Positions 17,454 through 26,781 of a DNA stretch of 64,000 nt are shown piece by piece. The notes beneath the pieces were generated by a model, which saw only the letters and a list, made by a program, of their open reading frames with translations, did no database searches and had not been told where the DNA came from. The translations under genes and the position numbers were made by a program. The DNA comes from Clostridiales bacterium (lineage in GTDB: Bacteria; Bacillota; Clostridia; Lachnospirales; Lachnospiraceae). Numbering within the stretch: the stretch's first letter is position 1; each line of letters opens with the position of its first letter. The DNA lies in contig JAGZHZ010000002.1 in the NCBI GenBank assembly GCA_018366495.1, forward strand, positions 62,001 through 126,000. The letters are read 5' to 3'.

Positions 17454-19679
17454 TCAGGAACCAATCTGAAAAATTTCCTGTATTCTGTCGCTCAGAGTCG
17501 TATATCTTTTCTGTTCAAATTCATTGTGCACCATCTGATCGAATGTATCCGGATTTCCAACCAGAGTCACACATTTGCGCGCCCTTGTCACTGCCGTATA
17601 TAAAAGATTTCTTGTCATCAGCATTCTCGGACCTGTCATCAGCGGAATCACAACAGCCGGATATTCACTTCCCTGTGATTTATGTACGGTGACAGCATAG
17701 GCAAGTTCCAGCTCGTCAAGCTGTTTGAAGGGATACTCAACAAATCTTTTCTCATCAAATTCTACTGTCATGGTCTCTGAAAACAAATTGATCTCCCTTA
17801 CAATCCCCATATCTCCGTTAAATACGCCTGTTCCTTTTTCTATCGGTATCCCATAGTTTCCGCGCACTTCCCATTCAATCTGGTAATTGTTCTTAATCTG
17901 CATAACCTTATCGCCTTCTCGAAACAGACCTTCTCCATGCTCTTTTTCTCTTTTTGATTCTGCCTTTGGATTTAAGTATTCCTGTAAAATGCGATTTAAG
18001 CGTTCCACGCCGAGCAATCCTTTGCGCATCGGTGTCAGAACCTGAATGTCAAACGGATCTGCGTCAACATAGCGCGGCATCTTTTTTAAAATCAGAGTAA
18101 GAACTACACTGATAATCACATTTGCATCATCTCTTTTCAAAAAGAAAAAATCTCTGCTTTTATTATCGAGTATAATCTTCTCTCCTCGATTGATTTTATG
18201 AGCATTTACGATGATATCACTCTGTGTCGCCTGTCTGAAAATCTTATTCAGACGAACTACGTTCAGACACTGGGATTGGATCAAATCCTTCAGAATACTT
18301 CCCGGACCGACAGATGGAAGCTGACTGATATCTCCGACGAGAATCAGCCTTGTCCCGACCATCACCGCATTTAACAGTGCTTTCATCAGATAAATATCGA
18401 CCATGGACATTTCATCAATAATCAATACATCCGTCTCAATCGGGTCTTCCTCTCCTTTTCCAAAAATCCCTCTTTCCTGACTTTCGTCAGAAATAGCAGA
18501 AACTTCCAGCAAGCGGTGAATCGTCTGGGCACTTCTTCCTGTAGCTTCTGACATACGTTTTGCCGCTCTTCCCGTCGGAGCTGCAAGCATCACTTCCAGT
18601 CCTTCCATCTCAAAATAATCGATCATCGCATTGATGGTCGTCGTCTTTCCTGTCCCCGGACCACCTGTCAAAATCAGCACTCCTGTCCGCACTGCTTCCA
18701 TCACTGCTTTTTTTTGCAGTTCATCCAGCACAGTGTGATTTTTCTTTTCGATCGCATCAATTTTCTTCTGAATCTGTTCCGGCGCAATCTCTTCTGAAAC
18801 GTTCAGATCATATAATTTCTTTGCAATCTGAAGTTCCATAAAATAATACTGACTGCCATATACAATCACATTTCCTTCTTTTTCTTTGATAATTACTTTT
18901 CTCTCAATCGCAAGATCCATCAGATGCTTTTCCATCTGTTCTTCCAAAAGCCCTAACAGTTCACCCGCCCGATCCATCAGAATTTTTTTTGGAAGATAGA
19001 TATGTCCTTCTGTTGCCGCCTGCTGAAGACAATAGGAAATTCCGCATTTTATCCGATAATCAGAATCCAGATGAATTCCTACACGCGCTGCAATTTCATC
19101 TGCCATTTTAAATCCGATTCCAGCGATATCTTCTGCCATTTGATATGGATTTTCCTGTATCACCTGATACATTTTTTCTTTGTAGCGCTGGTAGATTTTC
19201 ACCCCAGTTGTCGTCGATATTCCATACTTTTGCAGGAAAATCATTGCTTTTCGCATATCATGCTTCTCCGCCATCTGTTCCGCAATCTCCCGCGCTTTTC
19301 TCTCACTGATTCCTTTAATTTCTGCCAGACGCTCCGGTTCTTCCTCCATGATCCGAAACGTGTCCTGCTTAAACTTTTTTACAATCCTTGCTGCCAGAGC
19401 TGCTCCGATTCCTCTGATCGCTCCGCTTCCTAAATATCGTTCAATCGCACTTTCATCTTCCGGCGTTTTCAGCTCTATTTTCTGAATCTTGAATTGTTTT
19501 CCATAGATGGCATGTTCTACAAACACTCCCTCTGCCTCTATATTTTCTCCTTCATCTATATATGGCAGGAGTCCTACGCACGTCAGTTCTTCTCCTCCCC
19601 GGACGATATTCATCACCGTGTATCCGTTCTCTTGATTTCGGAATATAATATGCTCCACATATCCTTCTATTACTTCCAT
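17454..19679 (-). CDS. recD2: RecD2-type ATP-dependent 5'-3' DNA helicase
   Basis: A 741-residue RecD-like SF1B helicase of the kind found in bacteria without RecBC. It has an N-terminal OB-like domain (first 70 residues), tandem helix-hairpin-helix segments (about 80-200), Walker A GGPGTGKT at 339-346, Walker B DVLIIDEMSMVD, and C-terminal motif VTVHKSQGSEYP. It unwinds DNA in repair and replication-fork stress. There are two adjacent ATG codons at 19682 and 19679; the second has GGAGG five bases upstream and is preferred. It is followed by comF. Confidence 0.95.
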   Translation of the reverse strand: MEVIEGYVEHIIFRNQENGYTVMNIVRGGEELTCVGLLPYIDEGENIEAEGVFVEHAIYGKQFKIQKIELKTPEDESAIERYLGSGAIRGIGAALAARIVKKFKQDTFRIMEEEPERLAEIKGISERKAREIAEQMAEKHDMRKAMIFLQKYGISTTTGVKIYQRYKEKMYQVIQENPYQMAEDIAGIGFKMADEIAARVGIHLDSDYRIKCGISYCLQQAATEGHIYLPKKILMDRAGELLGLLEEQMEKHLMDLAIERKVIIKEKEGNVIVYGSQYYFMELQIAKKLYDLNVSEEIAPEQIQKKIDAIEKKNHTVLDELQKKAVMEAVRTGVLILTGGPGTGKTTTINAMIDYFEMEGLEVMLAAPTGRAAKRMSEATGRSAQTIHRLLEVSAISDESQERGIFGKGEEDPIETDVLIIDEMSMVDIYLMKALLNAVMVGTRLILVGDISQLPSVGPGSILKDLIQSQCLNVVRLNKIFRQATQSDIIVNAHKINRGEKIILDNKSRDFFFLKRDDANVIISVVLTLILKKMPRYVDADPFDIQVLTPMRKGLLGVERLNRILQEYLNPKAESKREKEHGEGLFREGDKVMQIKNNYQIEWEVRGNYGIPIEKGTGVFNGDMGIVREINLFSETMTVEFDEKRFVEYPFKQLDELELAYAVTVHKSQGSEYPAVVIPLMTGPRMLMTRNLLYTAVTRARKCVTLVGNPDTFDQMVHNEFEQKRYTTLSDRIQEIFQIGS

Positions 19680-19745
19680 CATATCCTCCCATCTATATCC
19701 AGTATCTTTTATCTGCCATCTAAGACCATATCTTTCTTCTATTCC

Positions 19746-19790
19746 AAAACGGGGGCAGCTTCAGACTATCTGTCTGAAGATCCCCCGTTT
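19746..19790 (-). terminator. Rho-independent terminator behind the mreB-type gene
   Basis: AAACGGGGG with inner TTCAGAC pairs with GTCTGAA and CCCCCGTTT, a very stable stem followed on the minus strand by TTTT. It lies five bases behind the stop at 19795 and isolates this gene from recD2. Confidence 0.9.
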
Positions 19791-19794
19791 CTTG

Positions 19795-20793
19795 TCAGTT
19801 CTCCATTTTCGTATTTGAAGCTGTCAGCTCTACAAATCTGCCTGTTCCCATCGCAACAGCAGTCAATGGTTCTTCTGCTGTCATGGTATTGATTCCTGTT
19901 TTCTCTTCGATCAGCTCTTCTAATCCATTTAAAAGAGATCCCCCGCCTGTCAGAACGATTCCACGATCTGCCACATCTGCGGCAAGTTCAGGCGGTGTTC
20001 TCTCCAAAACGCTTCGCACAACATCCACAATCTGTGCGATGGAGTCTTTCAGAGCATCTCTCGTATCTTCTGATGTCACTCTCACTGTCTTTGGAAGTCC
20101 TGTGATTACGTCTCTGCCCAATACCTCCATCATTTTCTGTTCCGGTTTCTGAAATGCCGTACCGATTTTAATCTTGATATCCTCCGCCATCTCTTCCCCG
20201 ATGATCAGATTATATTTCTGTTTCATATATCGCACAATATCCTGATCAAAATTGTCTCCGGCTACTTTCACAGAAGAACTGACAACAATACCGTCCAGAG
20301 AAATCACAGCCACATCACACGTTCCGGCTCCGATGTCCACAATCATATTGCCGCATGGTCTCGATGTATCAATTCCAGATCCCATCGCTGCTGCAATCGG
20401 ACCTTCAATAATGCGTACCTCTCTGGCTCCTGCCTGATATGCCGCATCTTCCACCGCCTTTTTTTCTACTTCTGTTACACTGGTCGGCACACAAATACTG
20501 ATACGCGGCTTAAAAAAAGAAATTCTTCCCGTAGCTTTCTGAATAAAATATTTCAGCATCCTCTCTGTCACGGTATAATCTGAGATTACGCCATTTTTCA
20601 GCGGGCGAATTGCTGCAATATTTCCGGCTGATCTGCTCAGCAGAATTCTCGCCTCTTCTCCTATCGCTTTAATTCTATTTTCTTCTCTGTCAAAGGCAAC
20701 TAAAGACGGCTCTTTTAAAACGACGCCTTTTCCTTTAACATATACCAAAATACTGGCTGTTCCTAAATCAATTCCTATATTTGTAGCGGCCAT
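19795..20793 (-). CDS. mreB: MreB/Mbl family rod-shape-determining actin-like protein
   Basis: A 332-residue actin-fold ATPase that forms filaments under the membrane and guides the elongation machinery. The phosphate-1 motif GIDLGTASILVYV is at the N-terminus, phosphate-2 DIGAGTCDVAVISLDG near residue 160, and the adenosine motif VLTGGGSLLNGL near 288. No mreC/mreD follow, so this may be one of two or three paralogues (MreB, Mbl or MreBH); which one cannot be decided. GGGAGG lies eight bases before the ATG. It is monocistronic, between its own terminator and a long non-coding region. Confidence 0.92.
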   Translation of the reverse strand: MAATNIGIDLGTASILVYVKGKGVVLKEPSLVAFDREENRIKAIGEEARILLSRSAGNIAAIRPLKNGVISDYTVTERMLKYFIQKATGRISFFKPRISICVPTSVTEVEKKAVEDAAYQAGAREVRIIEGPIAAAMGSGIDTSRPCGNMIVDIGAGTCDVAVISLDGIVVSSSVKVAGDNFDQDIVRYMKQKYNLIIGEEMAEDIKIKIGTAFQKPEQKMMEVLGRDVITGLPKTVRVTSEDTRDALKDSIAQIVDVVRSVLERTPPELAADVADRGIVLTGGGSLLNGLEELIEEKTGINTMTAEEPLTAVAMGTGRFVELTASNTKMEN

Positions 20794-20867
20794 ACTAATG
20801 TCCTCCCTTATTTTTCCGTCAGAGCGATGCTTTCATCTTTTACTTTATCTTTCATTTTTTATCGCTG

Positions 20868-20905
20868 TTCTTGACACTCCCCATAGCTAAAGCAAGGGGT
20901 TTTCC
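20868..20905 (-). other. IS200/IS605-end-like degenerate hairpin
   Basis: In the leader of the mreB-type gene the minus strand reads CCCCTTGCTTTAGCTATGGGG followed by AGTGTCAA (20868-20899). The TTGCTTTAGC loop with CCCC/GGGG arms resembles the foldback ends of clostridial IS200/IS605 elements as I remember them. No transposase is near, and the inner arm is imperfect. Confidence 0.3.
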
Positions 20906-20924
20906 GACACATTTGATAATTTCT

Positions 20925-20953
20925 ATTATATACAAGACCGTTTCTCTTGGAAA
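20925..20953 (-). promoter_or_regulatory. Probable promoter of the mreB-type gene
   Basis: Minus strand TTTCCA (20948-20953), 17 bases, TATAAT (20925-20930). It would give a leader of about 125 bases that includes the hairpin at 20868-20905. Confidence 0.5.
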
Positions 20954-21039
20954 GCTTTTTTTTCCTTTCTTCATTTCTTTTTCTTTTTTCTACCAAAATA
21001 CTTTAGAAATTTCATTCTTTTTTAAGTTCAAAAACATAC

Positions 21040-21176
21040 TTTAAACACAATTTCCAGATATACTAACAGCATATTAGCAAAGAGCTAATATATTTCATAA
21101 CTCACACTTCGCAGCACCCACACACTGCGGAGTACTCCCTCAAATATTTTAATTTTTTCTCTTTCCTTTTGAAAAC
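21040..21176. repeat. Hairpin repeat unit R1 (candidate small RNA)
   Basis: First of two nearly identical 137-base units 350 bases apart in the gene-free stretch 20794-21609. On the plus strand it has a short stem ATATTAGC/GCTAATAT, a second stem CTTCGCAG/CTGCGGAG with a CACCCACACA loop, the palindrome GGAGTACTCC and an AT-rich end running straight into a terminator (21172-21199). It differs from R2 at only about two positions plus T-run length. On the minus strand both units can encode the 11-residue peptide MKYISSLLICC, but no good ribosome site precedes it. Which strand is transcribed is undecided; the terminator position favours plus. Confidence 0.6.
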
Positions 21177-21199
21177 CTCGGTAAAAATACCGGGGTTTT
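21172..21199. terminator. Terminator hairpin of unit R1
   Basis: AAAACCTCGGTA, AAAA loop, TACCGGGGTTTT. It is symmetrical enough to work in both directions. Its sequence is unrelated to the hairpin behind R2, although the preceding 130 bases are nearly identical. Confidence 0.65.
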
Positions 21200-21297
21200 C
21201 TACTTTTGTGCTTTTATATTTTTATCTTTTTATATTTTTATATTTTTATCTTTTTTGTCTTTGTGTCGTTCTCTCCTGTTTTTCCTTGATTACTTTA

Positions 21298-21326
21298 TTG
21301 TCGCTTCTTCTCAAGCACTTTATATT
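21298..21326 (+). promoter_or_regulatory. Possible plus-strand promoter upstream of unit R2
   Basis: TTGTCG (21298-21303), 17 bases, TATATT (21321-21326), about 65 bases before R2. I found no equivalent ahead of R1. Between the two units the sequence is otherwise a T-rich run with repeated TTTTTATATTTTTATC blocks (about 21210-21260). Confidence 0.3.
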
Positions 21327-21389
21327 TTCTTTTTAAATCCCAATAATTTCTTTTATAAACTTTAAGCTTTCTTTATCTGATGTACACAT

Positions 21390-21526
21390 TTTAAACACAA
21401 TTTCCATATATACTAACAGCATATTAGCAGAGAGCTAATATATTTCATAACTCACACTTCGCAGCACCCACACACTGCGGAGTACTCCCTCAAATATTTT
21501 AATTTTTTTCTCTTTCCTTTGAAAAA
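21390..21526. repeat. Hairpin repeat unit R2 (candidate small RNA)
   Basis: Second copy of the 137-base unit described at 21040. The two stems, the GGAGTACTCC palindrome and the AT-rich tail are kept; one difference lies in the first loop (AGAGA against AAAGA), which leaves the stem intact. In the minus-strand peptide reading that change is synonymous. It is followed at once by the terminator at 21522. Confidence 0.6.
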
Positions 21527-21551
21527 CCCTGACAGGTTGTCAGGGTTTTTT
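21522..21551. terminator. Bidirectional terminator behind uvrA and unit R2
   Basis: AAAAACCCTGACA, GGT loop, TGTCAGGGTTTTTT: a 13-bp stem with A and T runs on either side. It can end uvrA transcripts on the minus strand and unit R2 transcripts on the plus strand. Confidence 0.8.
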
Positions 21552-21609
21552 CATGTGCTTTTCTTTCTTTGATATTTTTCTTTAATATTTTTTCCTTTGA
21601 TGTTTTCCT

Positions 21610-24447
21610 CTATTTGGCGTCCAGATATTTTTTTACATACTTTCCTGTATAAGAAGCCGGATTTTCTGCTACTTCTTCCGGTGTTCCGCATGCAATTACC
21701 GTTCCGCCTCCGTCGCCGCCTTCCGGTCCCATATCGATCAGATAGTCTGCTGTCTTAATCACATCCAGATTGTGCTCAATCACTACAACAGTATTTCCTC
21801 CGGAAGCTAATTTCTGCAAAATTTCAATCAGTTTGTGCACATCCGCAAAATGAAGTCCTGTGGTCGGCTCATCCAGAATATAGATCGTCTTTCCCGTGCT
21901 TCGCTTACTCAGCTCTGTCGCCAATTTCACCCTCTGAGCTTCTCCTCCCGACAGCATTGTGGAAGGCTGTCCCAACCGGATATATGACAATCCCACCTCA
22001 TTCAATGTCTCGATTTTTCTGCGGATTGACGGTACATTTTCAAAAAAGCCCAATGCCTCCTCCACTGTCATATTCAGAACATCATATATATTCTTTCCTT
22101 TATATTTCACTTCCAGCGTCTCTCTGTTATACCGTTTTCCATGGCAAACCTCACACGGCACATACACATCAGGCAAAAAATGCATCTCAATCTTTAAAAT
22201 TCCATCTCCGCTGCATGCCTCGCATCTGCCTCCCTTTACATTAAAACTGAATCTGCCCTTCTTATATCCTTTTGCCTTCGCATCTGCTGTCGCTGCAAAC
22301 AGATCTCGGATCAAATCAAAAACGCCTGTGTATGTTGCCGGATTCGAGCGCGGTGTTCTGCCGATTGGCGACTGATCGATGTCAATGACCTTGTCAAGCT
22401 GTTCGATCCCTTCAATAGATTTATAAGCGCCAGGAACTGTCCTTGCACGATTTAGCTTTTTCGCAAGCGCTTTGTACAGAATCTCATTTACAAGAGAGCT
22501 TTTTCCGGAACCTGAAACACCCGTCACGCACGTCATCACGCCAAGAGGAATCTCTACATCGATATTTTTCAGATTATTCTGCTTCGCGCCTTTGATTTTT
22601 AAAAATCCAGTTGGTTTCTTTCTCTCTTTTGGAACAGGAATCTTCTTCTTCCCAGACAAATATGCGCCAGTGACAGATGCTTCACATGCCATAATGTCTT
22701 CTGCTGTCCCTGCTGCGACAACCTCTCCGCCATGTTCTCCGGCACCAGGCCCAATATCCACAATATAATCCGCTGCACGCATCGTATCCTCATCATGCTC
22801 CACTACAATCAGCGTGTTTCCCAATTCTTTCAAATTGTTCAGCGTATGAAGCAGTTTGTCATTATCTCTCTGATGAAGCCCAATACTCGGCTCATCCAGA
22901 ATATATGCCACGCCAACAAGCCCTGATCCGATCTGTGTCGCCAGACGAATACGCTGTGCCTCCCCTCCTGAGAGTGTCCCCGTTGCTCTTGTCAAAGTCA
23001 GGTAATCCAGTCCCACATTCATCAGAAATCCGATTCTTGCCCTGATTTCTTTCAAAATCTGGCTTCCGATCATTTCCTGATGTTCACTTAACTTTAATTC
23101 CTCTAAAAACGTGTTCAGTTCTTTGACGGACATCGAAGTCAGCTCGTAAATATTTTTTCCTGCGACTGTGACTGCTAAAGCTTCCTTTTTTAATCTCTGT
23201 CCCTTACACGTCTTACACGGTGTGATCTGCATAAACGATTCATATTCCTGTTTCATCGTATCCGATCCTGTCTCACGATAACGCCGCTCTACATTTTTAA
23301 TCAGACCTTCAAATGCCACATCATAAACGCCCTCGCCTCTTTGTCCTTTATAATATACCTTCACTTTCCTTCCATCTGTTCCGTGAATCAGGATTTTCTT
23401 CACATCCTCAGGGAGATCCTGATATGGCGTATTCAGATCAAAATGATACTCTTTTGCAAGTGCATCCAGAATCGCTCGCGTAAAGCTTCCCTGATCTGTG
23501 CACGACTGCCATCCTATCACAGTGATTGCTCCATCTGCAATGCTGAGACTTTTATCCGGAATCATCAATTCTTCATCAAATTCCATCTTATATCCCAGCC
23601 CGTAGCAGTCAGGGCAGGCGCCAAACGGATTATTGAATGAAAAGCTTCTCGGTTCAATCTCATCAATGCTGATTCCACAGTCAGGACAAGAAAAACTCTG
23701 GCTGAAACGCAGCATTTCCTGATCAATCACATCTACATACACCAGTCCTTCTGAAAGCTCCATGACTTGTTCCAGAGAGTCCGCCAGACGTTTTTCGATC
23801 CCTTCTTTGACTATAAGACGATCCACAACAATTTCAATATTATGCTTTATATTTTTCTCCAGCTTGATCTCCTCTGTCAGTTCGTACAGATTTCCATCAA
23901 TTCGGACACGGACGTATCCTTTTTTCTTTGCCTGCTCCAGCAGTTTGACGTGTTCGCCTTTTCTGCCGCGCACAACAGGAGCCAGAAGCTGGATCTTCGT
24001 CCGCTGCGGCAGCTTCATGATCTGATCTACCATCTGATCTACCGTCTGTCTGCTGATCTCTCTGCCGCATTTCGGACAGTGTACGATACCCACTCTCGCA
24101 AATAAAAGTCTAAAATAGTCATAAATCTCTGTTACTGTCCCAACTGTCGATCTTGGATTCCTGTTTGTCGTCTTCTGATCTATAGAAATCGCCGGCGGCA
24201 GTCCTTCAATGCTTTCCACGTCCGGTTTTTCCATCTGCCCTAAAAACTGCCTCGCATAAGATGACAGTGATTCCATATAGCGCCGCTGTCCTTCCGCATA
24301 GATTGTATCAAATGCCAGCGAAGACTTTCCGGAACCGCTTAAGCCAGTCAGAACCACAAGTTCGTTTCTTGGAATTTCAACATCAATATTTTTCAGGTTA
24401 TGTTCATTTGCGCCTTTGATTTTGATCCATTGTTTTTCCTCTGCCAT
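21610..24447 (-). CDS. uvrA: Excinuclease ABC subunit A
   Basis: Damage-recognition ATPase of nucleotide excision repair; a UvrA dimer loads UvrB onto DNA lesions. The 945 residues carry two ABC modules, with Walker A GLSGSGKSS near residue 35 and GVSGSGKSS near 640, signature motifs LSGGEAQRIRLA and LSGGEAQRVKLA, and zinc-finger cysteines (CPDCG, CPDCYG; CEACSGDG, CEVCHG). Length and motifs are normal. It lies behind uvrB with a terminator and a 287-base gap between them, so it probably has its own promoter as well as read-through. Confidence 0.98.
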   Translation of the reverse strand: MAEEKQWIKIKGANEHNLKNIDVEIPRNELVVLTGLSGSGKSSLAFDTIYAEGQRRYMESLSSYARQFLGQMEKPDVESIEGLPPAISIDQKTTNRNPRSTVGTVTEIYDYFRLLFARVGIVHCPKCGREISRQTVDQMVDQIMKLPQRTKIQLLAPVVRGRKGEHVKLLEQAKKKGYVRVRIDGNLYELTEEIKLEKNIKHNIEIVVDRLIVKEGIEKRLADSLEQVMELSEGLVYVDVIDQEMLRFSQSFSCPDCGISIDEIEPRSFSFNNPFGACPDCYGLGYKMEFDEELMIPDKSLSIADGAITVIGWQSCTDQGSFTRAILDALAKEYHFDLNTPYQDLPEDVKKILIHGTDGRKVKVYYKGQRGEGVYDVAFEGLIKNVERRYRETGSDTMKQEYESFMQITPCKTCKGQRLKKEALAVTVAGKNIYELTSMSVKELNTFLEELKLSEHQEMIGSQILKEIRARIGFLMNVGLDYLTLTRATGTLSGGEAQRIRLATQIGSGLVGVAYILDEPSIGLHQRDNDKLLHTLNNLKELGNTLIVVEHDEDTMRAADYIVDIGPGAGEHGGEVVAAGTAEDIMACEASVTGAYLSGKKKIPVPKERKKPTGFLKIKGAKQNNLKNIDVEIPLGVMTCVTGVSGSGKSSLVNEILYKALAKKLNRARTVPGAYKSIEGIEQLDKVIDIDQSPIGRTPRSNPATYTGVFDLIRDLFAATADAKAKGYKKGRFSFNVKGGRCEACSGDGILKIEMHFLPDVYVPCEVCHGKRYNRETLEVKYKGKNIYDVLNMTVEEALGFFENVPSIRRKIETLNEVGLSYIRLGQPSTMLSGGEAQRVKLATELSKRSTGKTIYILDEPTTGLHFADVHKLIEILQKLASGGNTVVVIEHNLDVIKTADYLIDMGPEGGDGGGTVIACGTPEEVAENPASYTGKYVKKYLDAK

Positions 24448-24669
24448 TTATACCTCCCGAAGCTGCTGCTTTTCTCATTTTCTCTATTTTTTGTGTCTGC
24501 TTTTCTAGTTTTTTTCTTCAAAATGCCAAATGATCCATTTATTTCCTCCATTATAAAAGACGGAGAAATTTTAGTTCATTGCTTTTTAAAGTCACAGGTA
24601 TTTTTGATATTTCTGTCAATATAGTATTTACCTGTTGTCTGGATTTTCATTATATCATATACAAGAGAA

Positions 24670-24707
24670 AAAGTACAGAACAAAAGTTCGATTGTTCTGT
24701 ACTTTAA
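24670..24707 (-). terminator. Rho-independent terminator behind uvrB, containing a GAAC-N4-GTTC motif
   Basis: AAAGTACAGAACAA and TTGTTCTGTACTTT form a 14-bp stem with an eight-base loop, followed on the minus strand by TTTTTC. The minus-strand sequence CGAACTTTTGTTC at 24679-24691 overlaps the stem and loop and fits the Gram-positive LexA box core GAAC-N4-GTTC. Confidence 0.75.
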
Positions 24708-24734
24708 AAATTTTTATAAACAATTTTCTGTTTT

Positions 24735-26717
24735 TCACTCTCCGATTTCCTGAAGCTGCTGCTTTAATCGAATCATCTGGTCACGCAGCTCTACTGCTGC
24801 CTCAAAGTTCAAATCCGCTGCTGCCTTTCTCATCTTTTTCTCCGTTTCCTGTATCCATTTTTCCAGTTCTCTCCGGCTCATAGATTCCGGATCTTTCTGC
24901 GCTTCTGCTATATCTGCCTTTTTAGAAATGCTGATCAGATCGCGCACTGCTTTTTTGATTGTCTGCGGTGTAATGTGGTGCTCCTCATTATATGCTTCCT
25001 GGACAGCCCTTCTTCTGTTCGTCTCCTCAATCGCCATTCTCATGGAATCTGTCATTGTATCTGCATACATGATCACTCGCCCTTGTGCATTTCGCGCCGC
25101 ACGTCCGATTGTCTGAATCAGAGATGTCTCCGATCGCAAAAATCCTTCCTTGTCTGCATCCAGAATCGCCACAAGAGAAATTTCCGGAATATCCAGCCCC
25201 TCTCTCAGCAGATTGATTCCCACCAGAACATCGAATACATTCATTCTCATATCTCTGATAATCTCTGTCCGCTCCAGAGTATCAATGTCAGAATGGAGAT
25301 AACGTACACGGATTCCTATTTCCTTCATATACTCAGTCAAATCTTCCGCCATTCTTTTTGTCAGGGTAGTAATCAAAACTTTATTGCCTTTTCCCGTCTC
25401 TGTACGGATTTCTCCGATCAGATCATCAATCTGACCACGAACCGGACGCACTTCTACTTTTGGATCCAGCAGTCCTGTCGGCCGAATAATTTGCTCTGCT
25501 CTCAGCATCTCATGTTCCGCCTCGTACGGACCCGGCGTCGCAGATACGAATAAAATCTGATCTATTTTACTCTCAAACTCTTCAAAGTTCAAAGGACGGT
25601 TGTCTTTCGCTGAAGGAAGGCGAAAACCGTAATCTACCAATGTCGTCTTTCTCGACTGATCTCCCGCATACATTCCACGGATCTGCGGAATTGTTTTATG
25701 GGACTCATCAATCATAATCAAAAAATCATCCGGGAAATAATCCATCAGCGTGTGAGGCGCCGCTCCCGGTTCCAGTCCTGAAAGATGTCTGGAATAATTC
25801 TCAATTCCAGAACAAAATCCCGTCTCTTTCAGCATCTCAAGATCAAATTGTGTCCGCTCTGCAATTCTCTGCGCCTCCAGCAGACGGTCATTGCTTTTAA
25901 AATAAGCAACTCTCTCTTTCAGTTCTTCTTCAATATGACCCGCTGCTTCCAGAATCTTTTCCATCGGGACAACGTAATGAGAAGCCGGGAAGATCGCAAT
26001 ATGTTCTAATATCGCTTTTACTTCACCGGTCAGGACATCCATCTCACTGATCCTGTCAATCTCATCCCCAAAAAACTCTACACGCACGGCACGTTCGGAC
26101 GCATCAGCCGGAAAAATCTCCAGCACATCGCCTCGGACACGAAACGTTCCTCGTTTAAAATCCATCTCATTTCTCTCATACTGAATATCGATCAGTTTTC
26201 GGATCACTTCATCCCTGTCCTTTATCATACCAGGTCGAAGGGAAATGACCATTTCCTTGTAGTCAATCGGACTGCCCAGCCCATAAATACAAGAAACACT
26301 AGAAATCACTATGACGTCTCTGCGCTCGGCAAGAGCGCTTGTCGCTGAGAGACGCAGTTTGTCAATCTCCTCATTGATTGCAGAGTCTTTCTCAATATAA
26401 GTGTCTGAGGATGGAACGTACGCCTCAGGCTGATAATAATCATAGTAGGAAACAAAATACTCCACCGCATTCTCCGGAAAGAACTCCTTAAACTCGCCGT
26501 AGAGCTGGGCGGCGAGGGTTTTGTTGTGAGCGATGATGAGGGTCGGCTTGTTTAATTGTGCAATGACATTGGCCATCGTAAAAGTCTTGCCTGAGCCAGT
26601 CACGCCAAGAAGTGTCTGGCATTGATTTCCTTCTGTAAAACCTTTTACTAACTGTTCGATTGCCTGCGGCTGATCGCCAGTTGGCTTAAATTCAGAGTGT
26701 AAAACGAATTTATCCAT
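24735..26717 (-). CDS. uvrB: Excinuclease ABC subunit B
   Basis: The helicase-like subunit that verifies damage and recruits UvrC. It has 660 residues with Walker A GVTGSGKT near residue 38, the beta-hairpin region YYDYYQPEAYVP, the helicase motif DESHKTIPQIRGMY, motif VI QTIGRAARN, and a C-terminal UVR domain for UvrA/UvrC contact (EAAVELRDQMIRLKQQL). The ATG at 26717 has AGGAGG six bases upstream; an in-frame TTG one codon earlier is not needed. It lies upstream of uvrA on the same strand. Confidence 0.98.
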   Translation of the reverse strand: MDKFVLHSEFKPTGDQPQAIEQLVKGFTEGNQCQTLLGVTGSGKTFTMANVIAQLNKPTLIIAHNKTLAAQLYGEFKEFFPENAVEYFVSYYDYYQPEAYVPSSDTYIEKDSAINEEIDKLRLSATSALAERRDVIVISSVSCIYGLGSPIDYKEMVISLRPGMIKDRDEVIRKLIDIQYERNEMDFKRGTFRVRGDVLEIFPADASERAVRVEFFGDEIDRISEMDVLTGEVKAILEHIAIFPASHYVVPMEKILEAAGHIEEELKERVAYFKSNDRLLEAQRIAERTQFDLEMLKETGFCSGIENYSRHLSGLEPGAAPHTLMDYFPDDFLIMIDESHKTIPQIRGMYAGDQSRKTTLVDYGFRLPSAKDNRPLNFEEFESKIDQILFVSATPGPYEAEHEMLRAEQIIRPTGLLDPKVEVRPVRGQIDDLIGEIRTETGKGNKVLITTLTKRMAEDLTEYMKEIGIRVRYLHSDIDTLERTEIIRDMRMNVFDVLVGINLLREGLDIPEISLVAILDADKEGFLRSETSLIQTIGRAARNAQGRVIMYADTMTDSMRMAIEETNRRRAVQEAYNEEHHITPQTIKKAVRDLISISKKADIAEAQKDPESMSRRELEKWIQETEKKMRKAAADLNFEAAVELRDQMIRLKQQLQEIGE

Positions 26718-26781
26718 CAAAAACCTCCTTTTTCACAAATCTGATATAGTTACTGTCAATCTGAACTTCATATGATGTGAA

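Noticed and set aside
21205..21262. T-rich repeated TTTTTATATTTTTATC tract as a CRISPR or minisatellite
   Set aside because: The blocks are short, irregular and AT-only; they have no spacers and look like ordinary low-complexity intergenic sequence.
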